In this document: one piece after another, positions 8,350 through 16,641 of the stretch
How positions within the stretch are numbered: position 1 is the first letter of the stretch
How the letters are laid out: each line of letters opens with the position of its first letter
The notes under the pieces: model-generated
Database searches by the model: none
What the model saw: only the letters and a program-made list of their open reading frames with translations
Told to the model about the DNA's origin: nothing
Position numbers and translations under genes: made by a program
Assembly (NCBI GenBank): GCA_038232275.1
Contig: JBBSIC010000006.1
Location: 1 to 64,000, forward strand
From: DATLGB01 sp038232275
GTDB lineage: Bacteria > Actinomycetota > Thermoleophilia > Solirubrobacterales > Solirubrobacteraceae
Length of the DNA stretch: 64,000 nucleotides
Reading direction: 5' to 3'

Positions 8350-8559
8350 ATGGCACGTCACAAGCCCTCCGACCGCGCCACCGGTGAGCCGCTGGACGGC
8401 AAGGTCCACATGCGCCGCGACGCGGACGGCAAGCTCGTCCCGATCTTCCCCAAGCTCGAGACCCGCGCGACCACCGAGGCTGAGGAGCGCCCGCAGCAGC
8501 CGGAGGATCCGCGTACGGCCGCGCAGCGCAACATCCCGCCCTACGGCGCCGGGGTCTAG
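8350..8559 (+). CDS. Small hypothetical protein (69 aa)
   Basis: 69 residues, ATG start, charged and proline-rich, probably disordered. It begins MARHKPSDRATGEPLDGKVH and ends RNIPPYGAGV. No membrane segment or known domain. The regular codon use and the preserved ends suggest a real lineage-specific protein. It stands alone in front of a 300-bp gap. Function unknown. Confidence 0.6.
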   Translation: MARHKPSDRATGEPLDGKVHMRRDADGKLVPIFPKLETRATTEAEERPQQPEDPRTAAQRNIPPYGAGV

Positions 8560-8866
8560 CCGCGTGGGCAGCGGCTCCGCACGACGCAGTCACGTTGTCG
8601 GCGGCCGGCGAACCGCATGGCCGGGTAGCGGGCTGGGCCCCACTTTGGTGCCTCGCGATCCGTCCCGCACGGGGTGCATGTCGGTTGGTCCGCTCTGGCC
8701 CCGCTAACCGTGGCCGGCCGGTCCGCCGCGAGCACAAACCGGGGCCAGGCAGGTACAAACGATGCGCACGTCGCCTCCGGCTGCCGCCCGAGACGAGAAG
8801 GCGGGGCGGACTTTCGCCCTTGCGCGCAACGGACCGAGCCCGACCTCGCCAGGGCGGTCGGAGAGA
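8560..8866. other. Intergenic gap, nothing recognised
   Basis: About 307 bases between the small gene and the RNA methyltransferase gene. Several frames are open because of high GC, but none gives a recognisable protein, and I see no tRNA, terminator with a T-tract, or riboswitch-like motif. Confidence 0.5.
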
Positions 8867-10255
8867 CTACGGCCGCTCGGGGTTGCGGACTCCCGCCGGG
8901 CCCGCCTCCAGCAGTGCCACGCACTCGATGTGCGGCGTCTGCGGGAACAGGTCGACGGGGCGCACGCGCTGGAGCTCGTAGCCGGCCTCGACGAGCTGGG
9001 CCGCGTTGGGCGCGAGCGTCGTCGGGTTGCAGGAGACGTACACGATCCGCTTCGGGGCGGCCTCCACGACGCGGCGCACGACCTTCTGCGACAGGCCCGC
9101 GCGCGGCGGGTCGAGCACCAGCACGTCGGGCCGGCCGACCTCCTCGACGAGATCGCGCAGGCTCGTGCGCACGTCGCCGGAGTAAAAGCTCGCGTTGGTG
9201 ATCTCGTTGATCTTCGCGTTCTCCGCGGCGTCCTGGATCGCGTCCTGCACGAGCTCGAGGCCGTGGACCGTGCCGGCCCGCGGCGCGAGGGTCAGCGCGA
9301 TCGTGCCGATGCCGCAGTAGAGGTCGTAGACCCGCTCTGAGCCGCGCAGGTCGGCGTACTGCGTGGCGACGGCGTAGAGGCGCTCGGCCATCTCCGTGTT
9401 GGTCTGAAAGAACGCCCCCGGTGAGATCAACAAGCGCAGCTCGCCGATGCGGTCCTCGAGCTGCGGCGAGCCCTTGAGCAGCTGGGAGGAGCCGCCCGTC
9501 GTGGTCTCGCCGAGGCCGGCGGTCTGCGTCCACCAGAGGCCGTCGGCGTCGACGGCCGCGCGCAGCGCCTCGACCGGCAGCGTCCCCGGGCTCGTGACGA
9601 GGCGGACCTGGTACTGGCCCGTGGCGCGCCCCTCGCGGACGACGAGGTTGCGCAGAAAGCCGCGCTGGTCGCGCCGGTCCCAGGCGCCCAGGCCGGCCTC
9701 GCGACAGACGGCGAGCACCGCCTCGCGCAGCTCGTTGCCGCGCTCGGAGGCGAGCAGGTTGTCGGTGACCGGGACGATCTGGTCGAAGCGCCCCGGCGCG
9801 TGGAAGCCGCAGATCAGCCCGCCGCCGGCGTCCTCGCCGAAGGAGTACTCGAGCTTGTTGCGGTAGCGCCAGGGCGCCACCGCGGGCACGATCGGCTCGA
9901 GCTCGTAGCCGTCGAGGCGCCCGATGCGCCGCAGCGCCTCGTCGACCTGCTCGGCCTTGACCTGAAGCTGCTTGTCGTAGGGCAGGACCTGCCACGGCGC
10001 GCCGGGGTGGTCGGCGACCGCCGCGACGCGGTCGGGGCTGGGCTCGACGACCTCGACCGTCCGCGCGTTGGCGTAGGCCTTCTTGCTCTTCTCGACCCGC
10101 GCGCGGACGCGGTCGCCGGGCAGCGCGCCCGCCACGAAGACCACGTAGCCATCCAGCCGGGCGACGCCGTTGCCGCCGTAGGCCAGCCGGTCCACCGTGA
10201 GCTCGAGCTCGTCGCCGGGGCGAGGCCGGGCATGCGGGTTTCGGCCTCCGGTCAC
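8867..10255 (-). CDS. TRAM-domain RNA uracil-C5 methyltransferase (TrmA/RlmD-like)
   Basis: About 462 residues. The N-terminal TRAM domain has LTVDRLAYGGNGVARLDG. The SAM-binding core has YDLYCGIGTIALTLAP, then VLDPPRAGLS and VYVSCNPTTLAPN, which contain the catalytic cysteine and the conserved proline loop of RNA m5U methyltransferases. It should methylate C5 of a uridine in tRNA or 23S rRNA; which one cannot be told by eye. The expected N-terminal 4Fe-4S cysteines of RlmD are not obvious. The start is uncertain because a 44-bp tandem repeat lies at the 5' end. GTG at 10255 gives a compact leader before the TRAM domain. Confidence 0.88.
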   Translation of the reverse strand: MTGGRNPHARPRPGDELELTVDRLAYGGNGVARLDGYVVFVAGALPGDRVRARVEKSKKAYANARTVEVVEPSPDRVAAVADHPGAPWQVLPYDKQLQVKAEQVDEALRRIGRLDGYELEPIVPAVAPWRYRNKLEYSFGEDAGGGLICGFHAPGRFDQIVPVTDNLLASERGNELREAVLAVCREAGLGAWDRRDQRGFLRNLVVREGRATGQYQVRLVTSPGTLPVEALRAAVDADGLWWTQTAGLGETTTGGSSQLLKGSPQLEDRIGELRLLISPGAFFQTNTEMAERLYAVATQYADLRGSERVYDLYCGIGTIALTLAPRAGTVHGLELVQDAIQDAAENAKINEITNASFYSGDVRTSLRDLVEEVGRPDVLVLDPPRAGLSQKVVRRVVEAAPKRIVYVSCNPTTLAPNAAQLVEAGYELQRVRPVDLFPQTPHIECVALLEAGPAGVRNPERP

Positions 10256-10330
10256 CGCAGGCGGGCGACCTCCGGACGACGTCACCGGCCTCCGGTCACC
10301 GCAGGCGGGCGACCTCCGGACGACGTCACC
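10243..10330. repeat. Two perfect copies of a 44-bp tandem repeat
   Basis: The 44 bases at 10243-10286 are repeated exactly at 10287-10330. Each copy begins GGCCTCCGGTCACCGC and ends GACGACGTCACC. It straddles the 5' end of the methyltransferase gene and the gap to the next gene. Since 44 is not a multiple of three, a change in copy number would move the available GTG and SD-like GGAGG sites relative to the coding frame. Confidence 0.9.
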
Positions 10331-10337
10331 GCCACCG

Positions 10338-10820
10338 TCACCCCAGCCTCGTCTCGATTGCCGCGAGGACCGTCTTGCGGTTCGCGTTGCGGCGCTCGTA
10401 GTCGCGCACCTTGCGCAGCTCGGCGGCGGAGAGGCCATCCAGGCGCGACTGCACCTGGGCGCCCGTCAGGCTCTCATAGCCGGAGATGGGGAAGGCGGGG
10501 CCGATGCCGGTCGCGCGGCGCGCGCGATCGACCTCGCGGCGCACGCGATCGGCGGGGTTGCCGAGCAGCTGATCGATTTCGGAGATGAGATCCTCGGTCG
10601 TGCGGCGGCCGCGCGAGAAGATCTCGGTCATCAGGTCGGTGGCGTCCGAGCGGGTCATGCGCCCGCGCCGCACCGCGTCGTCGACGACCTCCTGCAGGCG
10701 GTCGCGGGTGAGAAGCACCGCGTCGAGCGGGTTGAGCAGCCGCCTGAGCTGCTCACTCGACGACGGCGACGGCTTGGCCTTGGTCTGCGTTGCTGAGCTG
10801 GTCTTCCTGGGCTGCGGCAT
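10338..10820 (-). CDS. Hypothetical coiled-coil protein, phasin-like
   Basis: 160 residues. A Lys/Ser-rich N-terminal tail (20 residues) leads into helices LLNPLDAVLLTRDRLQEVVD and TRSDATDLMTEIFSRG, resembling the phasin-like/PhaF-like coiled coils common in actinobacteria. The C-terminal part, DGLSAAELRKVRDYERRN, ends in a short basic helix. It starts at an ATG 97 bases after argF on the same strand and may be co-transcribed with it. The basic N-tail could contact nucleic acid. Function unknown. Confidence 0.7.
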   Translation of the reverse strand: MPQPRKTSSATQTKAKPSPSSSEQLRRLLNPLDAVLLTRDRLQEVVDDAVRRGRMTRSDATDLMTEIFSRGRRTTEDLISEIDQLLGNPADRVRREVDRARRATGIGPAFPISGYESLTGAQVQSRLDGLSAAELRKVRDYERRNANRKTVLAAIETRLG

Positions 10821-10844
10821 GCCGCGATGCAGACTACCCCGCTT

Positions 10845-11723
10845 TCAGGTGACCAAGAGCTCGAGCAGCGCCTTCTGCGCGTGCCGGCGGTTCTCGGCCT
10901 GGTCCCAGATGCGCTGGCGCTCGCCGTAGAGCAGCTCGGCGGTGATCTCCTCGCCGGGATGGGCGGGCAGGCAGTGCAGGGCGATCGCGCCGTCGGCCGC
11001 CCGGTCGAGCAGCGCGTCGTCGACGCGGTAGGGCTCGAGCACGCGGCGGCGCTCGCCCGCGGTCGCCTCGGGGTCGGACATCGAGACCCAGACGTCGGCG
11101 TAGACGGCGACGGCGCCCGCGGCGGCGATCGCCGGATCGTCGGTGAGCAGCGCACCGTGGCCGTCCTCGAGCTGGTAGCCGTGCGGGGCGGCGATGGCGA
11201 CCTCGATCCCGGCGCGATGGCCGAGGATGGCCAGCGAGCGGGCCACGTTGTTGTCGCCGTCGCCGACGAAGGCGAGTCGCTTGCCCGCGAGCGTCCCGAC
11301 CGCCTCGCGCAGCGTCATCAGGTCCGCGAGCGCCTGGCAGGGGTGGTGCAGCGGCGAGAGCATGTTCACGACCGGCACCGACGCGTGCTCGGCCAGCTCG
11401 GCCAGCGCGTCCTCGCCCGCGGTGCGCAGGCCGATCGCGGCGACATGGCGGCTGAGGACGCGGGCGACGTCCCCGATCGACTCGCCGCGCGTGATCTGCA
11501 GCTCTTCCGGGCGCAGGACCATCGGGTGGCCGCCCAGCTCGAAGACGCCCGCCTCGAAGCTCGCGCGCGTGCGCGTGGAGGGCCGCTCGAAGATCAGCGC
11601 GACGCTGCGGCCCTCGAGGCAGCGCGAGGCGGCCGGCTCGGCCTTCAGCACCAGCGCGCGGCGCAGCAGCGCGTCGAGCTCTGACCGCGAGAGCTCTTCA
11701 CCGGTGAGAAAGTGGCGCGCCAA
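10845..11723 (-). CDS. argF: Ornithine carbamoyltransferase
   Basis: 292 residues, slightly short for the family (about 305-320). It transfers the carbamoyl group from carbamoyl phosphate to ornithine, giving citrulline in arginine biosynthesis. Diagnostic motifs are FERPSTRTRASFE (carbamoyl-phosphate site), HPCQALADLMT, and LHCLPAHPGEEI (the HCLP loop that binds ornithine). No other arg genes flank it, so it is detached from the usual argCJBDF cluster. The gene upstream is a SnoaL-like protein 10 bases away on the same strand. Confidence 0.95.
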   Translation of the reverse strand: MARHFLTGEELSRSELDALLRRALVLKAEPAASRCLEGRSVALIFERPSTRTRASFEAGVFELGGHPMVLRPEELQITRGESIGDVARVLSRHVAAIGLRTAGEDALAELAEHASVPVVNMLSPLHHPCQALADLMTLREAVGTLAGKRLAFVGDGDNNVARSLAILGHRAGIEVAIAAPHGYQLEDGHGALLTDDPAIAAAGAVAVYADVWVSMSDPEATAGERRRVLEPYRVDDALLDRAADGAIALHCLPAHPGEEITAELLYGERQRIWDQAENRRHAQKALLELLVT

Positions 11724-11733
11724 GCCGGGCAGC

Positions 11734-12207
11734 CTATTGGCGCTTGAGCCCGAACCCCCGCAGCATCAGCAGCGCCTTCTCGCCCATGGTCCCCGGCCGG
11801 GGCAGCACACCCAGCTGCGTCGCGGCGCCGTAGAGGTCGAAGAAGGCTCGAACCCGGTGCAGGCGCCCGCCGCGGATCTGCGCGTAGACGATCGCGTGCA
11901 CGATCACGAAGCGCCCCGTCGGGGACAGGCCGTAGAGCTCGGCCGTGTGCGTGGCGAGGAGCTTCATCGGCGCGGCCGCGTAGCCGTCCTGAAGCAGCCG
12001 CGGGCCCGTCTTCTGCAGCCGTGCGTCGGGGAATCCGCGCCACAGCCGCGCCGCGTGGGCGGCGATCGCCTCCGGCGACTCCAGCGGCTCCGTGGTCAGC
12101 GGGTCCTCGTAGTGCACGTCGTCGGGGTCGCAGACCGGTGCGAAGGCGGACGGGTCGCGGCCGGACCAGGCCCGCTCCCAGCGGTCGAAGAGCTCGTCGA
12201 TCGTCAC
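11734..12207 (-). CDS. SnoaL/NTF2-like fold protein
   Basis: 157 residues, with the typical opening helix IDELFDRWERAWSGRDPSAF, then HYEDPLTTEPLESPEAI and RFVIVHAIVYAQIRGGRLHR. This is the cone-shaped NTF2-like fold of SnoaL-type proteins. Such folds act as isomerases, hydrolases or binding proteins, and catalysis cannot be inferred. It shares a strand with argF and is separated from the divergent MFS gene by 20 bases, so its promoter overlaps the region before that gene. Confidence 0.75.
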   Translation of the reverse strand: MTIDELFDRWERAWSGRDPSAFAPVCDPDDVHYEDPLTTEPLESPEAIAAHAARLWRGFPDARLQKTGPRLLQDGYAAAPMKLLATHTAELYGLSPTGRFVIVHAIVYAQIRGGRLHRVRAFFDLYGAATQLGVLPRPGTMGEKALLMLRGFGLKRQ

Positions 12208-12227
12208 CGGGTGAGCATGATGGCGGT

Positions 12228-13463
12228 ATGCGCCGCGTGCTGGCGATCCGGGACTTCCGCCTGCTCTGGCTCTCGCAGGCGTTCTCGACCGTGGGCGACC
12301 GGCTGGTCCTCGTGGCGCTGGCGCTCTACGTCAACCGCATCGGGACGCCGACGGACGTTGGCCTCGTGCTCGCCGCCAACATGGTCCCGCTGGTCGCGCT
12401 GCTGCTGCTCGGCGGCGTGTGGGCCGACCGCCTGCCCCGCCACCGCGTGATGGTGGTCACCGACGTCGCGCGCGGCGGCCTGCACGCGCTGCTCGCCGTG
12501 CTGATCCTGACCGGCGAGGCGCAGATCTGGCAGATCGTCGTGATCGAGGCGCTGTTCGGCGCCGCGGAGGCATTCTTTCGCCCCGCCTACACCGGGCTCG
12601 TCCCGCAGACGGTCCCCGGCGCGCTGCTCCAGGAGGCGCAGGCCGCGAACTACCTGACCTACAACCTCGCGTCGTTCGTGGGACCGGCGGTCGCGACGGC
12701 GCTCGTCCTGACGGCCGGCGCGGGCGCCGCGTTCGCGGTCGACGCCGCCACCTTCGCTGCCTCCGCGGCGCTGCTGCTGCGCGTACGACCGCGCGAGAGC
12801 GGGGAGCGGGCGGCGCGGCGCGCGATGCTCGCAGAGGTCGCCGAGGGCTGGCACGAGATCCGCCGGCGGCCCTGGGTGTGGACCACCGTCGGCTCCGCGT
12901 CGCTGGGGCTGATGCTGGCGCTCTCGCCGTTTCAGGCGCTCGGGCCCGCGATCGCCGACGACGTCTACGGGCAGGCCGCCGTCTTCGGGGTGGTCAACGC
13001 GATGTTCGGCGCCGGCGCGGTCGGCGGGTCCTTCGTGGCCCTGCGCTGGCGCCCGGCGCGCCCGCTGTTATGGGGGTTTGCGATGACCCTGCCCTGGGGG
13101 GTCAACTTCTTCGCGTTCGCCCTGGGCCTGCCGCTGGTCGCGCTCGCCCCCTTCAGCCTGGCGTCGGGCATCGGCATCTCGCTGTTCAGCGTGTGGTGGG
13201 AGACCGCGCTGGCCGGTCACATCCCGCCGGGCGCGCTCTCGCGCGTGTCCGCGTTCGACTGGATGGGCTCGCTCGGCCTGGCCCCGATCGGCTTCCTGCT
13301 GGCCGGGCCGATCGCGGCGGGCGCCGGCGCGCGCGAGACGCTGCTGGCCGGCGCGGCGATCGCGCTCGTCATCACCGTGGCCGCGATGTGCACGCCTGCC
13401 GTGCGCGGGCTGCGTCAGCCGAACTCCGGGACGCCCCTTTCGGGCGTCGACGCCTCGGCGTAG
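12228..13463 (+). CDS. Major facilitator superfamily exporter
   Basis: 411 residues with about 12 hydrophobic segments. The first loop has GGVWADRLPRHRVMVV, the MFS motif A between TM2 and TM3. The family looks like MFS_3/enterobactin-exporter-type drug or siderophore efflux proteins (RDFRLLWLSQAFSTVGDRL). The start is ATG 12228; upstream in-frame sequence is shadow. Its 3' end overlaps thiG by 49 bp in convergent orientation. Substrate unknown. Confidence 0.88.
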   Translation: MRRVLAIRDFRLLWLSQAFSTVGDRLVLVALALYVNRIGTPTDVGLVLAANMVPLVALLLLGGVWADRLPRHRVMVVTDVARGGLHALLAVLILTGEAQIWQIVVIEALFGAAEAFFRPAYTGLVPQTVPGALLQEAQAANYLTYNLASFVGPAVATALVLTAGAGAAFAVDAATFAASAALLLRVRPRESGERAARRAMLAEVAEGWHEIRRRPWVWTTVGSASLGLMLALSPFQALGPAIADDVYGQAAVFGVVNAMFGAGAVGGSFVALRWRPARPLLWGFAMTLPWGVNFFAFALGLPLVALAPFSLASGIGISLFSVWWETALAGHIPPGALSRVSAFDWMGSLGLAPIGFLLAGPIAAGAGARETLLAGAAIALVITVAAMCTPAVRGLRQPNSGTPLSGVDASA

Positions 13464-14200
13464 AGGCGGCGCGGGATGCGGCCGGACGATCGCGCGAGGC
13501 GGCCGGCCTCGACCCCGAGCCGGATCGCGTGCGCCATGCCGACGGGGTCCTCGGCGCGCGAGATCGCGCTCGCGCACAGCACGGCGTCGCAGCCGAGCTC
13601 GAGCGCCAGGGCCGCGTCGGACGCCGTGCCCACGCCCGCGTCGAGGATCACGGGCACCCCGGCGCGCTCGACCATCAGCCGCAGGTTGTACGGGTTCAGC
13701 AGGCCCATGCCGGACCCGATCGGCGAGCCGAGCGGCATCACCGCGGCGCAGCCGACGTCCTCCAGGCGCCGCGCCAGCGTGGGGTCGTCCGTCGTGTACG
13801 GGAGCACGGTGAAGCCCGCGTCGACGAGCTCCTCGGCGGCCTCCAGCAATGCCGGCGCGTCCGGGAGCAGCGTGCGGTCGTCGCCGATCACCTCGAGCTT
13901 GATCCAGTCCGTCTCGAACGCCTCGCGGGCGAGCTGGGCGGTGAGCACGGCGTCACGCGCCGTGTAGCACCCGGCGGTGTTCGGCAGCAGCCGCACGCCC
14001 GCGGTGTCGAGCACGTCGACGATCGACCCGTGCGCGGCCGGATCCACGCGCCGCAGGGCGACGGTGACCAACTCGGTCCGGCTGGCCTCGATCGCCGCGG
14101 CCATCGCCTCCAGCGAGCGGAAGCCGCCCGTCCCGAGGATCAGCCGCGAGCCGAAGGCCCGGCCCGCGATCGTGAGGACGTCATCCGCCCTGGACGGCAC
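13415..14200 (-). CDS. thiG: Thiazole synthase
   Basis: 261 residues. ThiG condenses 1-deoxyxylulose 5-phosphate, dehydroglycine and ThiS thiocarboxylate into thiazole phosphate. Motifs: RLILGTGGFRSLEAM at the start, the Schiff-base lysine in WIKLEVIGD, and the phosphate-binding VIDAGVGTASDAA type loop seen here as ILDAGVGTASDAALALELG. It overlaps thiS by 20 bases and is the last gene of thiO-thiS-thiG. Dehydroglycine here is supplied by ThiO, as in aerobic bacteria. Confidence 0.95.
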   Translation of the reverse strand: MPSRADDVLTIAGRAFGSRLILGTGGFRSLEAMAAAIEASRTELVTVALRRVDPAAHGSIVDVLDTAGVRLLPNTAGCYTARDAVLTAQLAREAFETDWIKLEVIGDDRTLLPDAPALLEAAEELVDAGFTVLPYTTDDPTLARRLEDVGCAAVMPLGSPIGSGMGLLNPYNLRLMVERAGVPVILDAGVGTASDAALALELGCDAVLCASAISRAEDPVGMAHAIRLGVEAGRLARSSGRIPRRLYAEASTPERGVPEFG

Positions 14201-14387
14201 GGACCACCTCCACGCGCGCGCCGTCGCTGAGCGACGTCGCGTCCCACCGCCCGCGCGGGACCACCTCGGCGTCGACCGCGACCGCGACGCCGCGCCCGGC
14301 GGCCGGCAGATCGAGCGCCGCGACCGCTTCCGCGACGGTCGCCCCCTCGGGCAGCGCGGTCGGTGCCCCGTTGACTGAGACGTTCAC
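14181..14387 (-). CDS. thiS: Sulfur carrier protein ThiS
   Basis: 68 residues with a ubiquitin-like fold and the diagnostic C-terminal GG (VRAVQGG), which is adenylated and converted to a thiocarboxylate. The N-terminus MNVSVNGAPTALPEGATVAE is standard. Its ATG overlaps the thiO stop by four bases and its end overlaps thiG, so the three genes are translated together. No thiF-like activating enzyme gene is in this window. Confidence 0.95.
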   Translation of the reverse strand: MNVSVNGAPTALPEGATVAEAVAALDLPAAGRGVAVAVDAEVVPRGRWDATSLSDGARVEVVRAVQGG

Positions 14388-15463
14388 GCCGACACCCGCG
14401 CGAAGCGGCCGGGGTCGCAGGCCGCCGCCCAGTCCGGCAGCCCCTCGCCCGCGAGCACACCCGCGACGAGGTCGGCGGTCACCGGGGCCAGCAGCACGCC
14501 GTTGCGCCAGTGGCCCGTCGCCCAGACGAGGCCGGGGCGGTCCCCCGGCCCGATGACCGGCAGGTTGTCCGGGGTCCCGGGGCGGAAGCCGACGCCGACC
14601 TTTTCGAACTCGAGCTCGAGCACTCCGGGGACGACCTCGCTCATGTCGCGCAGCAGCTCGAAGACGCCGGCGGCAGTCGCCGAGGCGTCCCAGCCGCGCT
14701 CCTCCACCGTGGCGCCGAGCACGTAGCGCCCGTCCGCACGCGGGACGAGGTAGGCGTGCTCGGTGCGGATCGTGCGCTCGACGAGGCCGGGCCCGGCGGG
14801 GTCGCGCAGGCGCAGCACCTGGCCCTTGACCGGGCGGATCGGGAGCCCGCCGAGCGCGCCGGTCCAGGCGCCGGCGGCGAGCACCACCTGCGGAGCGCGG
14901 ACCTCCTCCCCCCCCTCGAGCACCACGCCGCCGTCGATCAGCCCGACCACGCGCGCGCGGCGCACGGGCACGCGCTCGCGCAGCGCGGCCACGAGCGCCC
15001 GCGGGTCGACGGAGCGGTCGCCCGGGACGTCGAGCGCGAGCCGCACGCTCGGCGCCAGCGCGCCCTCGCGGCGGCGCGCCTCGGTCGGGCGCAGGCGCTC
15101 GGCGGCCAGGCCGAGCGATCCGCGGAAGGCGTGCAGGCGGTCCAGCGCCTCGGCCTCGTCGCGGTCGCGCGCCACGACCAGCGTGCCGGTCGCGCGCAGC
15201 TCGACGTCCGCCTCCGCGCAGAAGGCTGGGTAGCGCGCGGCGGACTCCAGGCCCAGGCGCACGAGGACGTCCTCGCCGAACTCCGCCTCGGTGACCGGGG
15301 CGAGCATCCCGGCGGCGACGCTGTAGGCGCCCGCCTCCCCCGCGTCGAGCACGGTGACCTCGAGGCCGCGCTGTCGCGCCCGCTGGGCGACGGCCATGCC
15401 GATCACGCCGCCGCCGACGATGAGGGCGTCCGGGGTGCGATGGGGACTGGGCGCGAACGGCAT
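14384..15463 (-). CDS. thiO: Glycine oxidase ThiO
   Basis: 359 residues. An FAD-dependent oxidase of the DAO family that turns glycine into dehydroglycine for the thiazole moiety. The start region DALIVGGGVIGMAVAQRARQ is the dinucleotide-binding GxGxxG, followed by VLDAGEAGAYSVAAGMLAP. Near the C-terminus, TGHWRNGVLLAPVTADLVA is the ThiO signature. The ATG at 15463 was preferred because the long upstream extension is antisense to thiE. Only 45 bp separate it from divergent thiE, too little for a TPP riboswitch upstream of either gene. Confidence 0.93.
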   Translation of the reverse strand: MPFAPSPHRTPDALIVGGGVIGMAVAQRARQRGLEVTVLDAGEAGAYSVAAGMLAPVTEAEFGEDVLVRLGLESAARYPAFCAEADVELRATGTLVVARDRDEAEALDRLHAFRGSLGLAAERLRPTEARRREGALAPSVRLALDVPGDRSVDPRALVAALRERVPVRRARVVGLIDGGVVLEGGEEVRAPQVVLAAGAWTGALGGLPIRPVKGQVLRLRDPAGPGLVERTIRTEHAYLVPRADGRYVLGATVEERGWDASATAAGVFELLRDMSEVVPGVLELEFEKVGVGFRPGTPDNLPVIGPGDRPGLVWATGHWRNGVLLAPVTADLVAGVLAGEGLPDWAAACDPGRFARVSA

Positions 15464-15508
15464 CCGGCTCGCCTTCGACGGTAGCGCCGGGACTGCGACA
15501 CTGGTGAC

Positions 15509-16126
15509 GTGGACGCCCGCCTGTACCTCTGCGCGCCCGCCGTCGACGGCGACGTCCTGCGGGCCGCGCTCCGCGGCGGCGTGGACATCGTCCAGCTGCG
15601 CGACCACGTACTCGACGACGACGGCATCTTGCGCGCGGCCGCGGTCTTCCGCGCCGCGGCCGACGAGGCGGGCGCGCTGTTCGTGCTCAACGACCGGCCG
15701 GACCTCGCCGTCGCGTGCGGCGCCGACGGCGTCCACGTCGGCCAGGACGACGCCGCGCCGGCGCTGGCCCGCGCGGTGATGGGCCCAGACGCCATCGTGG
15801 GGCGCTCCACCCACACGCCCGCCCAGGGGGCCGAGGCGCAAGCCGACGACGCCGTCGACTACCTCTCGATCGGCCCGGTGTGGGCGACGCCGACCAAGCC
15901 CGGGCGCCCGGGCGCCGGCCTGGAGTACGTGCGCTGGGCGGCGGCCGGCGTCGCCAAGCCGTGGTTCGCGATCGGCGGCGTGGACGCGGGCAACGTCGGC
16001 GCGGTCATCGACGCGGGGGCCGAGCGCATCGTCGTGGTGCGCGCGATCCTCGGGGCGACGGACCCCGAAGCCGCCGCGGCGCGGCTGCGCGCGAGCCTTG
16101 AGGCGGTGGGCAGTGGGCACGCGTAG
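15509..16126 (+). CDS. thiE: Thiamine-phosphate synthase
   Basis: 205 residues, GTG start. It joins HMP-pyrophosphate and thiazole phosphate to give thiamine phosphate in a TIM barrel. Motifs: VDIVQLRD (substrate binding), NDRPDLAVACGADGVHVGQD, GRSTHTP and WFAIGGVDAGNVG. Length and motif order match the family. It is transcribed divergently from thiO and overlaps the start of the next membrane-protein gene by a few codons. Confidence 0.95.
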   Translation: MDARLYLCAPAVDGDVLRAALRGGVDIVQLRDHVLDDDGILRAAAVFRAAADEAGALFVLNDRPDLAVACGADGVHVGQDDAAPALARAVMGPDAIVGRSTHTPAQGAEAQADDAVDYLSIGPVWATPTKPGRPGAGLEYVRWAAAGVAKPWFAIGGVDAGNVGAVIDAGAERIVVVRAILGATDPEAAAARLRASLEAVGSGHA

Positions 16127-16607
16127 CCGCAAGCGGCGGCGCATCATCGGCGCGCCGACCACGCCCGTGCCGCGGGTGCGCGGCGAGGAGCGCAACGAGC
16201 AGCTGCGCGCCGAGCTGCAGGCCCTGGGCCCGGGGGAGCGGCCGCGGGCCGTCACGGTCGCCGCCGTCCTGGCGCTCGTCTTCGCCGTCGCCAACATCGC
16301 GCTGGCGCTCGCGGGCTACGACATCCGCGGCCAGAAGGGCGCCAGCGCGGGGGGCGCGATCGTCTTCGCCGTGATCATGCTCGTGGCGGCGGCCGGCATG
16401 TGGCTCGTCCGCTACTGGGCGGTGCTCGGGTTCCAGTGCCTGCTGGCGCTGACCGCGCTGTACGGCAGCGCGGGCCTGCTCGTGGCCTCCAACATCCAGG
16501 CCGTGGTCCTGTGCCTCTTCGTGGTGGGCGCCAGCGGCACGCTGTTCTGGTTTCTGATCCGCGCCATGGCGCGGATCCAGCTGCCGCAGCGGCCGGGTGC
16601 CCGATAA
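16113..16607 (+). CDS. Small integral membrane protein, unknown function
   Basis: About 164 residues from GTG 16113 (a TTG at 16098 is also possible; both overlap the 3' end of thiE). A very basic N-tail (TRSRKRRRIIG) is followed by three or four hydrophobic segments, e.g. AVTVAAVLALVFAVANIALA, IVFAVIMLVAAAGMWLV and VVLCLFVVGASGTLFWFLI. The basic tail predicts a cytosolic N-terminus. It may be co-transcribed with thiE, but nothing in the sequence ties it to thiamine transport. I do not recognise the family. Confidence 0.7.
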   Translation: MGTRSRKRRRIIGAPTTPVPRVRGEERNEQLRAELQALGPGERPRAVTVAAVLALVFAVANIALALAGYDIRGQKGASAGGAIVFAVIMLVAAAGMWLVRYWAVLGFQCLLALTALYGSAGLLVASNIQAVVLCLFVVGASGTLFWFLIRAMARIQLPQRPGAR

Positions 16608-16641
16608 GGGCTCGCGACGCGGGCCCTAACGTCAGCGGCCT

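Noticed and set aside
15464..15508. TPP riboswitch before thiO or thiE
   Set aside because: Only 45 bp separate the divergent genes and no thi-box core is seen.
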